Source: CAZDDY01 sp964504455 (GTDB taxonomy: Bacteria > Patescibacteriota > Minisyncoccia > Phycocordibacterales > UBA9973). Taken from it: a DNA stretch of 48,261 nucleotides. Each line of letters starts with the position of its first letter. The first letter of the stretch is position 1. The translations under genes and the position numbers were made by a program. The notes under the pieces were generated by a model, which made no database searches, was not told the origin of the DNA, and saw nothing but the letters and a program-made list of their open reading frames with translations. Shown here one piece after another: positions 39,586 to 47,967 of this stretch. The stretch is taken from the NCBI GenBank assembly GCA_964504455.1, contig CAZDDY010000002.1, positions 1 through 48,261 of the forward strand, in the 5' to 3' direction.

Positions 39586-42116
39586 AAAGACACTTTCTTT
39601 TTGTTCTTTGAGACAAATTTTTTATATAGCACAATCATTTCAAGTACTTGTCTTAATGTGCGTTTTGCAGAAGCAACTTCGTGTTTACAAAAAAATGAAC
39701 TTATATCTTTATCTGCATTTGAGAATGTTGCATCTTCGAGAAATCCAATGATGCGTGAAAGCATGTGGCTCGTCTCTCCAAATTGTTTTTGGATTTTAAG
39801 CCAATTATTTTTCATAAAGAGCCAGGTCTCTTTCTGTGAATCTTGATTACGCAAGAGGGTTGCATATGCATAAAACTGATCTTGTGTTCTTATGTCTCTT
39901 TGTATAAATTCAAATGTCTCTTTCAAAAGTTTTGGGCTTGAAAATAGACAAATAGCATTGATTAATCTCACTTTTTCTTCGCTAAGTTCTTCTCTTTTAT
40001 ACATGTGACGAAACAAGGCATAAAGCTTCTCATCCCCCGTCCGAGCAAGTGTGTTGTATACAAAAGAACGTAAGTTTGGGTCAATAGGACTCTTCTCTCT
40101 TTGTGTAAAAAGATGTTTGGCTTGTGCAAGGACTTGAGGCACTTGATATGTTCCTCCAAGAGAAAGAAGTAACCCTCTTAAGAGGATATCAGTATCACTA
40201 TCATTTGTTTTTTTACCATAGCCAATATGTTCAATTGATGGAGTTATGAGGTCTCGTATAAATCTCGTAAATGGTATCCAAGAAGTGGTGCCAAAGGAAA
40301 GTTTTTTTAATGTAGAAATAATGTTTACAATCTCCACCCAGACAATGTACTCACTTTCTTCTTTGTAGTTTTTTAGGAACTCAAGAATAGTTACAGCGTC
40401 TATATCTCCCCTTCTTAAAAGCAAGTGCATGTCACGAATAATTCCAAGTCTATCAACAGAAGATAATCTTTTGTTTTTTATAGCTACTGCAATGGTTTCG
40501 TACTCACTATACTTTGTAACCACAAATGAAGATTCTTTTGGATTGCCTTTGATCCATGAAGACAAAGGCACGGCCACCTTTGTGGTTTTTTTATCAAGAA
40601 ATACATCTGTGACTTCATTTCTATCTGTAAGAATCGGATATGGAATCATCCACTTTGTTTGGATATTCTTTTTTCCTGAAAGCATAAAGCGTGATTGTTC
40701 AAATTGAAGAGCATTCTTCTTCTCTGTAAAAGTAACGACAGGGAACCCGGGCATACTCGTCCAGGTATGCATCATTTTCTTTATTGGTTTTTTTGAAACT
40801 TTCTCAAAGGCTTCCCATAGATGAATAGTTTCTGTATTTTTATAACTATGTTTTTTCAAGTAATACCGCAAACCATCACGAAAATCTTTTTCGCCAATAT
40901 AGTTTGCTAGCATTCTTATAATTGCTGAACCTTTTCGGTAAGAAATATCATCAAAAATCTCTCCTATCTCTCCAGGGTGATGTACAGGTACTTCAATTGG
41001 ATGTGTATTTGAAAGTGCATCAAGTGATAGTGCAACATTATGATCACTTACAACGAACTGATCCCAGATATTCCACTCAGGAAACAAATGATCAACTGCA
41101 AGGTATTCAATATATGAAGCAAACCCTTCATTAAGCCATAGGTGGGTCCACCATTCCATGGTAACAAGGTTACCAAACCATTGATGTGCAAGCTCGTGTG
41201 CAATAACGATAGCGGCAACTTGTTTAATGCGAAGTGCTGTATTTTTCGGATCAACCAAAAGTGCTGCTTCTCGATATGTAATCGCTCCCCAGTTTTCCAT
41301 CGCAAATGACTCAAAATCAGGTAACGCAATCATATCCAGCGTATTTAGTGGATATGGAATATCGAAATACTTTTCATAAAATTCTAAACATTTCACTGCA
41401 ACATCAAGCGCAAACCTTCCTTGTTCTTTTTTACCTGGAGTTGTATATACCCGTACGGCAACTCCATTTTTTGTTTTTTTCTCTATAAATTCAAAATCGC
41501 CAACAATAAAAGCCAGAAGATATGTCGACATTTTTGGAGTTGGAGCAAATGAAATAATTTTAAAACCTGCTTCGTGCTCTTTAATTTCTGTTGGAAGTGT
41601 ATTTGATATTGCTGTCTTGTGTATTGGCACGACAAGTTTTACATGAAAAATTGCTTTCTGTGCTGGTTCATCAAAACATGGAATGCAACGCCTCGCATCT
41701 GTTGCCTCAAACTGAGTTGTTGCAAGTGTGTGTTCTTTACCTTCAAAGTGATACGTACTTTTATAAAAACCTCGCATCGTATCTGAAAGAATTCCAGTAA
41801 ATACGGTGTGGAGTGTAACTATGCCTGCTTCAATTTTTTTAGCAAATAAAAATGTTGCGGTATCTTTCTCGTCGTTATAAATAATCCGTTCTGCCGTTTG
41901 AGCATTTTTGCCAATCGTCTGTGCAAGGAGAATGGTTAAATCTTTACTGTGCAAAGTAATTTCTTTTGTTGGTTTTTTTATTTGGACTTTTATTTTTACC
42001 TCGCCATCAAACGTATGCGCCTCAAGATCAGGCTTGAGTGTAATAAAATATTCCTTAGGAATAACATCTTTAGAAAGACGGACTGATTTATTTGTACGTT
42101 TTTTCATTACTTTCAT
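39558..42116 (-). CDS. M1-family aminopeptidase
   Basis: The 852-residue metallopeptidase has the exopeptidase motif FAMENWG (271-277), the zinc site HELAHQW (307-313) with second Glu330 in WLNEGFASY, and an ERAP1-type C-terminal helical domain (about 520-840). It removes N-terminal residues from peptides and probably acts in the cytoplasm, as no signal peptide is seen. A leaderless-type promoter is 6 bases before the ATG. It overlaps the MutY-like gene by 28 bases. Confidence 0.95.
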   Translation of the reverse strand: MKVMKKRTNKSVRLSKDVIPKEYFITLKPDLEAHTFDGEVKIKVQIKKPTKEITLHSKDLTILLAQTIGKNAQTAERIIYNDEKDTATFLFAKKIEAGIVTLHTVFTGILSDTMRGFYKSTYHFEGKEHTLATTQFEATDARRCIPCFDEPAQKAIFHVKLVVPIHKTAISNTLPTEIKEHEAGFKIISFAPTPKMSTYLLAFIVGDFEFIEKKTKNGVAVRVYTTPGKKEQGRFALDVAVKCLEFYEKYFDIPYPLNTLDMIALPDFESFAMENWGAITYREAALLVDPKNTALRIKQVAAIVIAHELAHQWFGNLVTMEWWTHLWLNEGFASYIEYLAVDHLFPEWNIWDQFVVSDHNVALSLDALSNTHPIEVPVHHPGEIGEIFDDISYRKGSAIIRMLANYIGEKDFRDGLRYYLKKHSYKNTETIHLWEAFEKVSKKPIKKMMHTWTSMPGFPVVTFTEKKNALQFEQSRFMLSGKKNIQTKWMIPYPILTDRNEVTDVFLDKKTTKVAVPLSSWIKGNPKESSFVVTKYSEYETIAVAIKNKRLSSVDRLGIIRDMHLLLRRGDIDAVTILEFLKNYKEESEYIVWVEIVNIISTLKKLSFGTTSWIPFTRFIRDLITPSIEHIGYGKKTNDSDTDILLRGLLLSLGGTYQVPQVLAQAKHLFTQREKSPIDPNLRSFVYNTLARTGDEKLYALFRHMYKREELSEEKVRLINAICLFSSPKLLKETFEFIQRDIRTQDQFYAYATLLRNQDSQKETWLFMKNNWLKIQKQFGETSHMLSRIIGFLEDATFSNADKDISSFFCKHEVASAKRTLRQVLEMIVLYKKFVSKNKKKVSLWLTKNFKK

Positions 42117-42122
42117 AGGGAC

Positions 42123-42131
42123 ATCATACCA
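42123..42131 (-). promoter_or_regulatory. Extended -10 for leaderless M1 aminopeptidase gene
   Basis: TGG-TATGAT on minus, 6 bases before the ATG at 42116, directly after the pyrC terminator T run. Confidence 0.7.
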
Positions 42132-42135
42132 TACT

Positions 42136-42164
42136 AAAAAATCCCCTCGTTCCCGAGAGGATTT
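42136..42164 (-). terminator. Terminator after pyrD-pyrC
   Basis: On minus, ATCCTCTCG and CGAGGGGAT pair (one mismatch) around GGAA, followed by six T. Confidence 0.8.
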
Positions 42165-42184
42165 GTTGAAAATTTTCTTATTTT

Positions 42185-43411
42185 TTACATATAGGCAGGC
42201 GTTACATCTACCGCCTTCCAGGGCAGTGTCTCGCCAGCAAATGGAGAAGCTACAAAATCATCCTCTACAAAATCATCACCCTCAACCCGAAAAGATTTTG
42301 GCACAGGATTGGGATGGTTAATGATTGCAACCACTTTAAACGGGACTCTTTCTTTAATGCGATAAAACTCCACTCCGATATCACTTGCAAACCGTTGGAA
42401 ATCAGCCGTAATGCCCGGTAAAAACTGTTCCAGGCGTCTATACACCATGTAATACATTTCAAGGGCAATCGGTGTATTAAAGACCCCACAAGCGCACCCT
42501 TCGGTGTATTTCGCCTTTGATCCATGATAGGCAGTATCAGTACCAAGCATAAACTTACTTGCTTTGGTTTGAGCTTGCCACAGTAATGCATCCCACAGGG
42601 CATTGACGTTTTCAGGCTCTTTAAGAACCGGCATGCATTGCAAGCTGGGAAACATTCCAAGCTGAATTGCGTAGCGATACCAGTCTTCATACGTATGGGC
42701 TTTGTGCTCTTTTGCCATTTCGTCAAAAACCAGGTGATGCGGAGTAATGGTAGCTTTTACATTTCCATACGTCTTCACAAAGTCAGTGGCCGTTTTGGTT
42801 GTAATGTGTTCACATACGACTGGCCCATCGTAAAACTTCATCAGATTAACTCCTTCAGTTTCATAGAAAATCGGCTCCCTTCTTTTACCAGGGATAGGAT
42901 TAATCCCATCTGTAGTTGGCGTTTCGCCGTGGATACAAAACGGGATTCCATATTCCATCATGCAATCAAGCTGACGCCTGACTTTTTCAAAACCGAGAAT
43001 ACCGTTTTCGCTGTTCGTTGTACCACCTTTCGGATAGTACTTTATAGAAGAAAGTGCACCACTCTGCCACGCCCTTTTTATATCCAGGACAGTAAGCTCT
43101 TCAGAAAGATACAGCGTAAAAAATGGTATAAAGTTTTCTGGTAAAGATGGACTAATGTGGTCAACGTACCACATCAATTTTTCATACGATGTAATGCCCA
43201 TCGTTTTATTTCCAACCTCTTCAACTAAAACATTGGGCATACAAAGCATTCCTGAAAATTGTTTTGAAACACATTCAAGAATAAACTTTGCAATTGGTCC
43301 TCTCCGTGCATGTCCGTGCAAATCTACCGGGTTTTTTAATATAGTGAGAATATCACTCTCGGAAATACTGACTCCGAGCGTTTGAAGATAGCTAATTATT
43401 TTCTGTTTCAT
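42185..43411 (-). CDS. pyrC: Dihydroorotase (PyrC type)
   Basis: The 408-residue amidohydrolase closes the dihydroorotate ring. Ligands expected of the short, dimeric PyrC type are present: DLHGHAR with His32 and His34, the carbamylated Lys124 in KYYPKGGTTNSENG, His161 (IHGE), His202 (EHITT) and catalytic Asp292 (GTDTAYHGSKAKY). It is longer than E. coli PyrC, mainly at the N- and C-termini. Its ATG overlaps the pyrD stop (ATGA). G+C is visibly higher than in neighbours (31 of 60 bases at 42481-42540, against 20 of 60 in the M1 gene at 40501-40560). Confidence 0.9.
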   Translation of the reverse strand: MKQKIISYLQTLGVSISESDILTILKNPVDLHGHARRGPIAKFILECVSKQFSGMLCMPNVLVEEVGNKTMGITSYEKLMWYVDHISPSLPENFIPFFTLYLSEELTVLDIKRAWQSGALSSIKYYPKGGTTNSENGILGFEKVRRQLDCMMEYGIPFCIHGETPTTDGINPIPGKRREPIFYETEGVNLMKFYDGPVVCEHITTKTATDFVKTYGNVKATITPHHLVFDEMAKEHKAHTYEDWYRYAIQLGMFPSLQCMPVLKEPENVNALWDALLWQAQTKASKFMLGTDTAYHGSKAKYTEGCACGVFNTPIALEMYYMVYRRLEQFLPGITADFQRFASDIGVEFYRIKERVPFKVVAIINHPNPVPKSFRVEGDDFVEDDFVASPFAGETLPWKAVDVTPAYM

Positions 43412-44430
43412 ACTGCCTTGTTTTTTAATTGAAAAATCTTGTTTCCATGTTCAATAAGTGCTTTCATTCTCCAGGGTCGTGTGATTGCAACAGACCCTAA
43501 GGCTATCGCCTTCACACAGCGAAACTCTGCAAGACGGTCAATATCTTTCTTTTTCATAATGCCCCCACCGGCAATGATAGTCACTGTTGGGTCATATTTC
43601 TCCATTCGCTCAAGCCAGTGCACAAGCACCGGAAAAAGTGGCTTGCCGGAAAGTCCTCCTTTGAAATTATCGCCGAACTTTTTGGCAAGCGGTGATTTGT
43701 GTCCAGGAAAATATTTTCCCCAGCGCACAAATTTTGCTATTTTTTGGAATGGGATTGTGTTGCCAATGACAATACCGTCGCAGTATGGATGCAACCTACT
43801 TACGATTTCAGGCTCAACAGTCAGATCAAGCTTACAAATAATAGGCACCTCAGAAAGATAAAAACGAAAGCAATCGATTATCACCTTCCAGTCCTTCAGT
43901 GCAGCCATAGACTGTTCATGTCCTGTGTTCGGGCAAGAGAAGTTTATCTGAATGCCATATTTGTGACTTTCTCGTGGTAATTTTTTTGAAAGCAACATTG
44001 CGTATTCTTTTACTTCTTCCAGTTTTTCTTCCAGAGTACTTTTCATTGCCATAAATGACAATTGGAAAGAATCTTCCCTTTTCTGCCATTTATTTAGATA
44101 AAACAAATACATCGCACCAGGAGTAGGAATACCCATGGCGTTTAAGAGATACCCTGAAATGATAGAGAAAAATGTCCACCATATTGATGCAGGAAACCAC
44201 TGCTTCAACTTGTACCCATCTTTAAGTGCTGTGTTTGACACTTCGGGATAAATTCTTGGCTCCCAGCTTGTGGTCTTTGCCACAAAGGTCATACCTTTGA
44301 AGCTCCAACCCCACCAGCCGAAAAGAAATTTGTAGAGTTTGTGGTGAGGATATTCATCCCCTTCACCAAAAAATCCTTGGATACCAGACTGGCCCCAAAC
44401 ATACTCGAATGTAGTGTTTTTGAGTTTCAT
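43408..44430 (-). CDS. pyrD: Dihydroorotate dehydrogenase-like flavoprotein
   Basis: The 340-residue protein has the DHODH core: FMN-phosphate-loop region AKTTSWEPR, LLNAMGIPTPG, INFSCPNTG with catalytic-type Cys166 (class 1 style), ICKLDL, GIVIGNT, GGLSGKPLFPV and TIIAGGGIMKKKD. A segment of about 25 residues (KQWFPASIWWTFFSIISG) is inserted between the first two motifs and is rich in Trp and Phe, perhaps membrane-facing. It converts dihydroorotate to orotate, the step after PyrC. The electron acceptor is unknown. The left flank ends in a gap. Confidence 0.85.
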   Translation of the reverse strand: MKLKNTTFEYVWGQSGIQGFFGEGDEYPHHKLYKFLFGWWGWSFKGMTFVAKTTSWEPRIYPEVSNTALKDGYKLKQWFPASIWWTFFSIISGYLLNAMGIPTPGAMYLFYLNKWQKREDSFQLSFMAMKSTLEEKLEEVKEYAMLLSKKLPRESHKYGIQINFSCPNTGHEQSMAALKDWKVIIDCFRFYLSEVPIICKLDLTVEPEIVSRLHPYCDGIVIGNTIPFQKIAKFVRWGKYFPGHKSPLAKKFGDNFKGGLSGKPLFPVLVHWLERMEKYDPTVTIIAGGGIMKKKDIDRLAEFRCVKAIALGSVAITRPWRMKALIEHGNKIFQLKNKAV

Positions 44431-44441
44431 AACTATATTTA

Positions 44442-44478
44442 GTTTTCAGTTTTAAAATATATCCCTCCTATAAAACCA
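44442..44478. repeat. 37-bp direct repeat, left copy, at gap 3
   Basis: These 37 bases, up to the last base before the N block, are identical to bases 44579-44615 directly after it. The sequence begins GTTTTCAGTTTTAAAATATA and ends TAAAACCA. Confidence 0.95.
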
Positions 44479-44578
44479 NNNNNNNNNNNNNNNNNNNNNN
44501 NNNNNNNNNNNNNNNNNNNNNNNNNNNNNNNNNNNNNNNNNNNNNNNNNNNNNNNNNNNNNNNNNNNNNNNNNNNNNN
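44479..44578. other. Assembly gap (100 N), possibly artificial
   Basis: Both edges hold the same 37 bases, which is what results when two overlapping contig ends are scaffolded without merging. True missing sequence may be zero. Confidence 0.97.
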
Positions 44579-44615
44579 GTTTTCAGTTTTAAAATATATC
44601 CCTCCTATAAAACCA
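44579..44615. repeat. 37-bp direct repeat, right copy, at gap 3
   Basis: Identical to 44442-44478. On minus it contains AGGAGGG, one of few purine-rich SD-like strings in the window, but too far from the pyrD ATG to act. Confidence 0.95.
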
Positions 44616-44632
44616 CGAAAGATAGAGAAAGT

Positions 44633-46372
44633 CTATGCTCCCACTTGTTCACGCCAAAGCGCGGCGTAGAGTCCTTTTTTACTAAGAAGCTCTTCGTGAG
44701 ATCCAACCTCAACGAGCCTCCCTTTTTCAAGTACAAATATTCTGTGTGCGTGCATAACTGTTGAAAGACGATGAGCGACAAGGATTTTTGTAATTTCGGT
44801 ATTCTTATCCGAAAGCAATTTTATTGTTTCAGTAATCTGTTTCTCAGTAATTGAATCAAGTGCAGATGTTGCTTCATCAAAGATAATAAGCTCTGGCTTT
44901 CGTACAAGCGCACGCGCAATGGCAAGACGCTGTCGTTCTCCTCCTGATAGTTTTATACCTCCTTCACCAATTTTAGTATCAAGACCAAGATTACTTCTTG
45001 AAACGAGTGAATCAGCCTGAGCCTCTTTAAGTGCGTGGAGACAATCTTCGTCTGTCGCCTCTGGGTTTGCAAATAATAAATTTTCACGAATAGTTCCTGC
45101 AAAGAGTTGTGTTTCTTGAAGCACAAGCCCTATTGAACGACGAAGTAAATCTGCATCGATTGCATCAAGCGACATGCCGTTATACAACACAAAGCCACTA
45201 GCAGGCTGGTAGAGTCGAGTAAGAAGTTTAATTATTGTTGACTTACCAGAACCAGATGGACCAACGAAGGCAACTGTCTCTCCTTTTTGTATTGTAAAAT
45301 CAATTTCTTGCAATGCCTCGCTTTCTTGGCTCTTGTATGTAAATGAAACTTTCTGAAATGCAATTGACTCAAGTGCTTTTAATTTTATCGGATTCCCAGG
45401 CTTTGGATCAGGTAATCGTTTCAAAAATTCATCTACCGCTTCAAGTGAAGCCTTTGCTTCGTAATAGTTAGCAGATACTGTGCCCAATTCATATAAAGGA
45501 TTAAATATATAAAACGAATAGAACAATACAGCGAAAAGCTCACCCAAACTTATTCCTTTTGTATAGACAAGCCAAAGAAGAAGAAATAAGAGTCCTGTAC
45601 GAAGAAAATTTATTACCGTTCCTTGAATAAAAGAAAGAACTCGTACAGCTTTTACTTTTGAAAGTTCAAGTTTCAAAATAAGTTGATTTGTCTCATTGAG
45701 TCTTTCTACCTCTTGTTCTTCTAATCCGAGACTCTTAACAAGCTCAACATTTCGTATTGTCTCAGTTGATGCCCCCAAAAGTGCTGCGCGTTCTGAAACT
45801 ATTTGTTTTTGAATATTTTTTATTCGCTTTCCAAGCGTAAATGTAATAAGCGCCAAAATTGGAATAATGACAACAAAAAATGTTCCAAGCGACCAGTGTG
45901 TAAAGAATGAATATGTAAGTACAAATAAAATTCCGACGACAGTCACAAATACTACATTTATCGACGAAGTGACGAACTGCTGAATATGTTCTCGTGCCTT
46001 ATTAAAACGTTCCAAAATCGCTCCTGAACGCTCATCTTCAAAGACGCTATATGGCAATGAGAACGCATGTGAAAGCGCATCAGTGTAGAGTTTTGTACCA
46101 ACCTTTTGCACAATCACGCTCGTATAGTAATCTTGAAAATTCTTTGCAAGACGTGAAATAAAAGCAACAGAAACTGTACCTACAAGCAAAATTCCCGCAC
46201 CAAATGCGTATTCTTTTGGTGCATATGCAGTCGGATTCGAGGCAAATTTATCTATAACAAGACGAAAAATTTGTGGATCGAGCAAAGAAAAAATCTGATT
46301 TATCGTTGCCAAAAAAAGCGTCCACAGCAGGAGCTTCTTGTGTCTAAAAAGGTACTTTTTGAGGAGTTGCAT
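44633..46372 (-). CDS. ABC exporter, fused membrane and ATPase domains
   Basis: The 579-residue half-transporter has six membrane helices (about 15-290) and a C-terminal ATPase with Walker A GPSGSGKST (about 372-380), signature LSGGERQR, Walker B LIIFDEATSALD and switch AHRLST. The layout is that of MsbA/LmrA lipid or drug exporters, working as a dimer. Substrate unknown. A leaderless-type promoter is 6 bases before the ATG. Confidence 0.95.
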   Translation of the reverse strand: MQLLKKYLFRHKKLLLWTLFLATINQIFSLLDPQIFRLVIDKFASNPTAYAPKEYAFGAGILLVGTVSVAFISRLAKNFQDYYTSVIVQKVGTKLYTDALSHAFSLPYSVFEDERSGAILERFNKAREHIQQFVTSSINVVFVTVVGILFVLTYSFFTHWSLGTFFVVIIPILALITFTLGKRIKNIQKQIVSERAALLGASTETIRNVELVKSLGLEEQEVERLNETNQLILKLELSKVKAVRVLSFIQGTVINFLRTGLLFLLLWLVYTKGISLGELFAVLFYSFYIFNPLYELGTVSANYYEAKASLEAVDEFLKRLPDPKPGNPIKLKALESIAFQKVSFTYKSQESEALQEIDFTIQKGETVAFVGPSGSGKSTIIKLLTRLYQPASGFVLYNGMSLDAIDADLLRRSIGLVLQETQLFAGTIRENLLFANPEATDEDCLHALKEAQADSLVSRSNLGLDTKIGEGGIKLSGGERQRLAIARALVRKPELIIFDEATSALDSITEKQITETIKLLSDKNTEITKILVAHRLSTVMHAHRIFVLEKGRLVEVGSHEELLSKKGLYAALWREQVGA

Positions 46373-46378
46373 ATAGCC

Positions 46379-46387
46379 ATTCTAGCA
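46379..46387 (-). promoter_or_regulatory. Extended -10 for leaderless ABC exporter gene
   Basis: TGC-TAGAAT on minus, 6 bases before the ATG at 46372. Confidence 0.72.
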
Positions 46388-46390
46388 TAG

Positions 46391-46419
46391 AAAAATAACT
46401 GCTCATTTCTGAGCAGTTA
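46391..46419 (-). terminator. Terminator after the 46427 gene
   Basis: On minus, a perfect ten-pair stem TAACTGCTCA/TGAGCAGTTA with a four-base loop, followed by five T. Confidence 0.88.
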
Positions 46420-46426
46420 CATGTAC

Positions 46427-47671
46427 TTAATATACACAGGGTGCCTGAATACAATCAGGAGCACCATGGACATCTGGTGTTGGGCGACCAGTAATACACC
46501 CATCAACAACCTCTCCTCTTGAATTTACATGAGCAGTTAACCGCAGATACCATTCACTTGTTACCAGAGAATTACGTGGACCACTAAAAGTTTCAATTTG
46601 AAAAGTTTTTTGGTCAACATATTCCTGCACAGTGTAGTTTGGTTTTTTTTCTGAAAGAAATGTATCAAGTTTTGAACACATTGAATTTTGATCATCAGAA
46701 AACCATACTCCCTTAAGGCCACTGGCAACATGCGCCTTCAGTACATACCGATCAAGCGACGTGATAAACTCCTTCGACGTCTGTGCGAATTTTTTTCCAA
46801 CGAGAACTGTTTTCGGTAAGTACTTTCTTATACGCTCAATGTCCTTGAAGTGATTGAGTCCAATAGTTTCTAACCCAGGATGATTGCCGGCATTTGAAAC
46901 CATTCCCATAAGTGCTTTTGTGCCAAGCCACGGGGCCAGTGGATAGAGGAAGCGATGAGGCTCATCTTGATAGAGATCAATGAGAAATGTTTTGTTCAAA
47001 AGTTCTCCTGGAGTTCTCGTCCCCCACGGGATCATGCTGATAACACTATTATCTGCCAAAAGTGACGGATGCCACGAATCATCAGTATTATGAAGAACCA
47101 TTTCGATACCTCTTGTGTGGAGTATCCTTTGTAACTGTAAGAATGCTGTCACGTAAAACCGTTCGTGATTTGCATACAGCCATACCAATTTTCGAGAGTT
47201 ACGTTTTATCATTTCTTCACAAATAGTAGTCTCAACACCCAAGAAAAAATGTTTATCTGTATAATCTCGGTGCAGATCCTTAACAAAGGAGTTAAAAGCA
47301 ATTCCTCGTGGGTTATACCCATCGATCTCTGCAATACGAAAACTTCCTTCACGATTTATCATGAGATCAACCTTACATATCGGGACACTTCTCTCCGCAG
47401 GCATATACGGCAGTCCATGCATTGCGCTTAATATCGTTGAACGAAGGTTTGTGTACAAGTGCTCATTTGAATTTTGGCATTCATTCATAAATGAAATTGT
47501 CCCCTGCAGATAGTCTTTTACTGCTTGCCCGATTTCTGATAATTCCTCTTTCATTGTTTGAGAAACGCAAAAAGGGTACGGGCTCAGTACATACTGATAC
47601 GGTGAACCTTTTCTTGAAGAAAAATAACCGGTCTCCAAATGAAAATCCAAAAGCTGTTTGAATGTTTTCAT
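46427..47671 (-). CDS. ATP-grasp-like protein, function unknown
   Basis: The 414-residue protein has features of an ATP-grasp ligase without a clear subfamily: KVDLMINREGSFRIAEIDGY with acidic metal-type residues (about 102-121), YVLKAHVASGLKGVWFSDD with a candidate ATP-binding Lys (about 305-323), VQEYVDQKTF as the adenine-contacting edge strand, and a final RLTAHVNSRGEVVDG strand pair. The order (acidic site before the Lys loop) would fit a circularly permuted version. A leader of unusual structure precedes it. The region has moderate G+C. The substrate is unknown. Confidence 0.55.
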   Translation of the reverse strand: MKTFKQLLDFHLETGYFSSRKGSPYQYVLSPYPFCVSQTMKEELSEIGQAVKDYLQGTISFMNECQNSNEHLYTNLRSTILSAMHGLPYMPAERSVPICKVDLMINREGSFRIAEIDGYNPRGIAFNSFVKDLHRDYTDKHFFLGVETTICEEMIKRNSRKLVWLYANHERFYVTAFLQLQRILHTRGIEMVLHNTDDSWHPSLLADNSVISMIPWGTRTPGELLNKTFLIDLYQDEPHRFLYPLAPWLGTKALMGMVSNAGNHPGLETIGLNHFKDIERIRKYLPKTVLVGKKFAQTSKEFITSLDRYVLKAHVASGLKGVWFSDDQNSMCSKLDTFLSEKKPNYTVQEYVDQKTFQIETFSGPRNSLVTSEWYLRLTAHVNSRGEVVDGCITGRPTPDVHGAPDCIQAPCVY

Positions 47672-47703
47672 ACTCTTAAGTTTTAAATGAAAAATTAGTT
47701 TGT

Positions 47704-47748
47704 GGTGTCATCTGACACCTTCCTGGCGGGTTCCGGACCTCACCAGGA
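47704..47748 (-). promoter_or_regulatory. Structured leader element before the ATP-grasp-like gene
   Basis: On minus, stem TCCTGG/CCAGGA (bases 47743-47748 with 47721-47726) encloses a GGT/ACC hairpin with a CCGG-type loop. It is followed by a perfect 7-bp hairpin GGTGTCA-GA-TGACACC (47704-47719). The element lies 33 bases before the ATG at 47671 and resembles a riboswitch or protein-binding leader, but matches no class that I know. Confidence 0.45.
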
Positions 47749-47777
47749 GGGTATCAACGACGAGTAGTTGTAAAAAT

Positions 47778-47808
47778 AAAACGAGCCGACGTGCATCGGC
47801 TCGTTTTT
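47778..47808. terminator. Bidirectional terminator
   Basis: AAAACGAGCCGA-CGTGCA-TCGGCTCGTTTTTT: a 12-pair stem with A and T runs on either side. It separates the region of the ATP-grasp-like gene from the 47837 region. Confidence 0.88.
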
Positions 47809-47836
47809 TGAATCTTTGTTATAAAATAGGATTTTT

Positions 47837-47911
47837 ATGAGACAACAAAAACTGGCCGATATGAATGTCGGAAATAGAAGTGCCAGAAATATGAGAAACA
47901 TGACTGAATAG
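47837..47911 (+). CDS. Possible 24-residue peptide
   Basis: ATG at 47837 opens MRQQKLADMNVGNRSARNMR plus four residues, then TAG. A TGT-TATAAA box lies 11 bases upstream. Composition (Arg, Asn, Met) is not distinctive. This 160-base stretch otherwise holds no gene. Confidence 0.25.
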   Translation: MRQQKLADMNVGNRSARNMRNMTE

Positions 47912-47967
47912 TTGTCATATATCCTTTATTGCAGATAAAAATTAATAAGTCAAATCTGTGGGGATAA

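Noticed and set aside
47704..47750. Small SRP RNA candidate on minus, because of GAGGTCCGGAA
   Set aside because: The conserved GGAAGCAGCC strand opposite the tetraloop is absent, and the pairs form a different nested stem.
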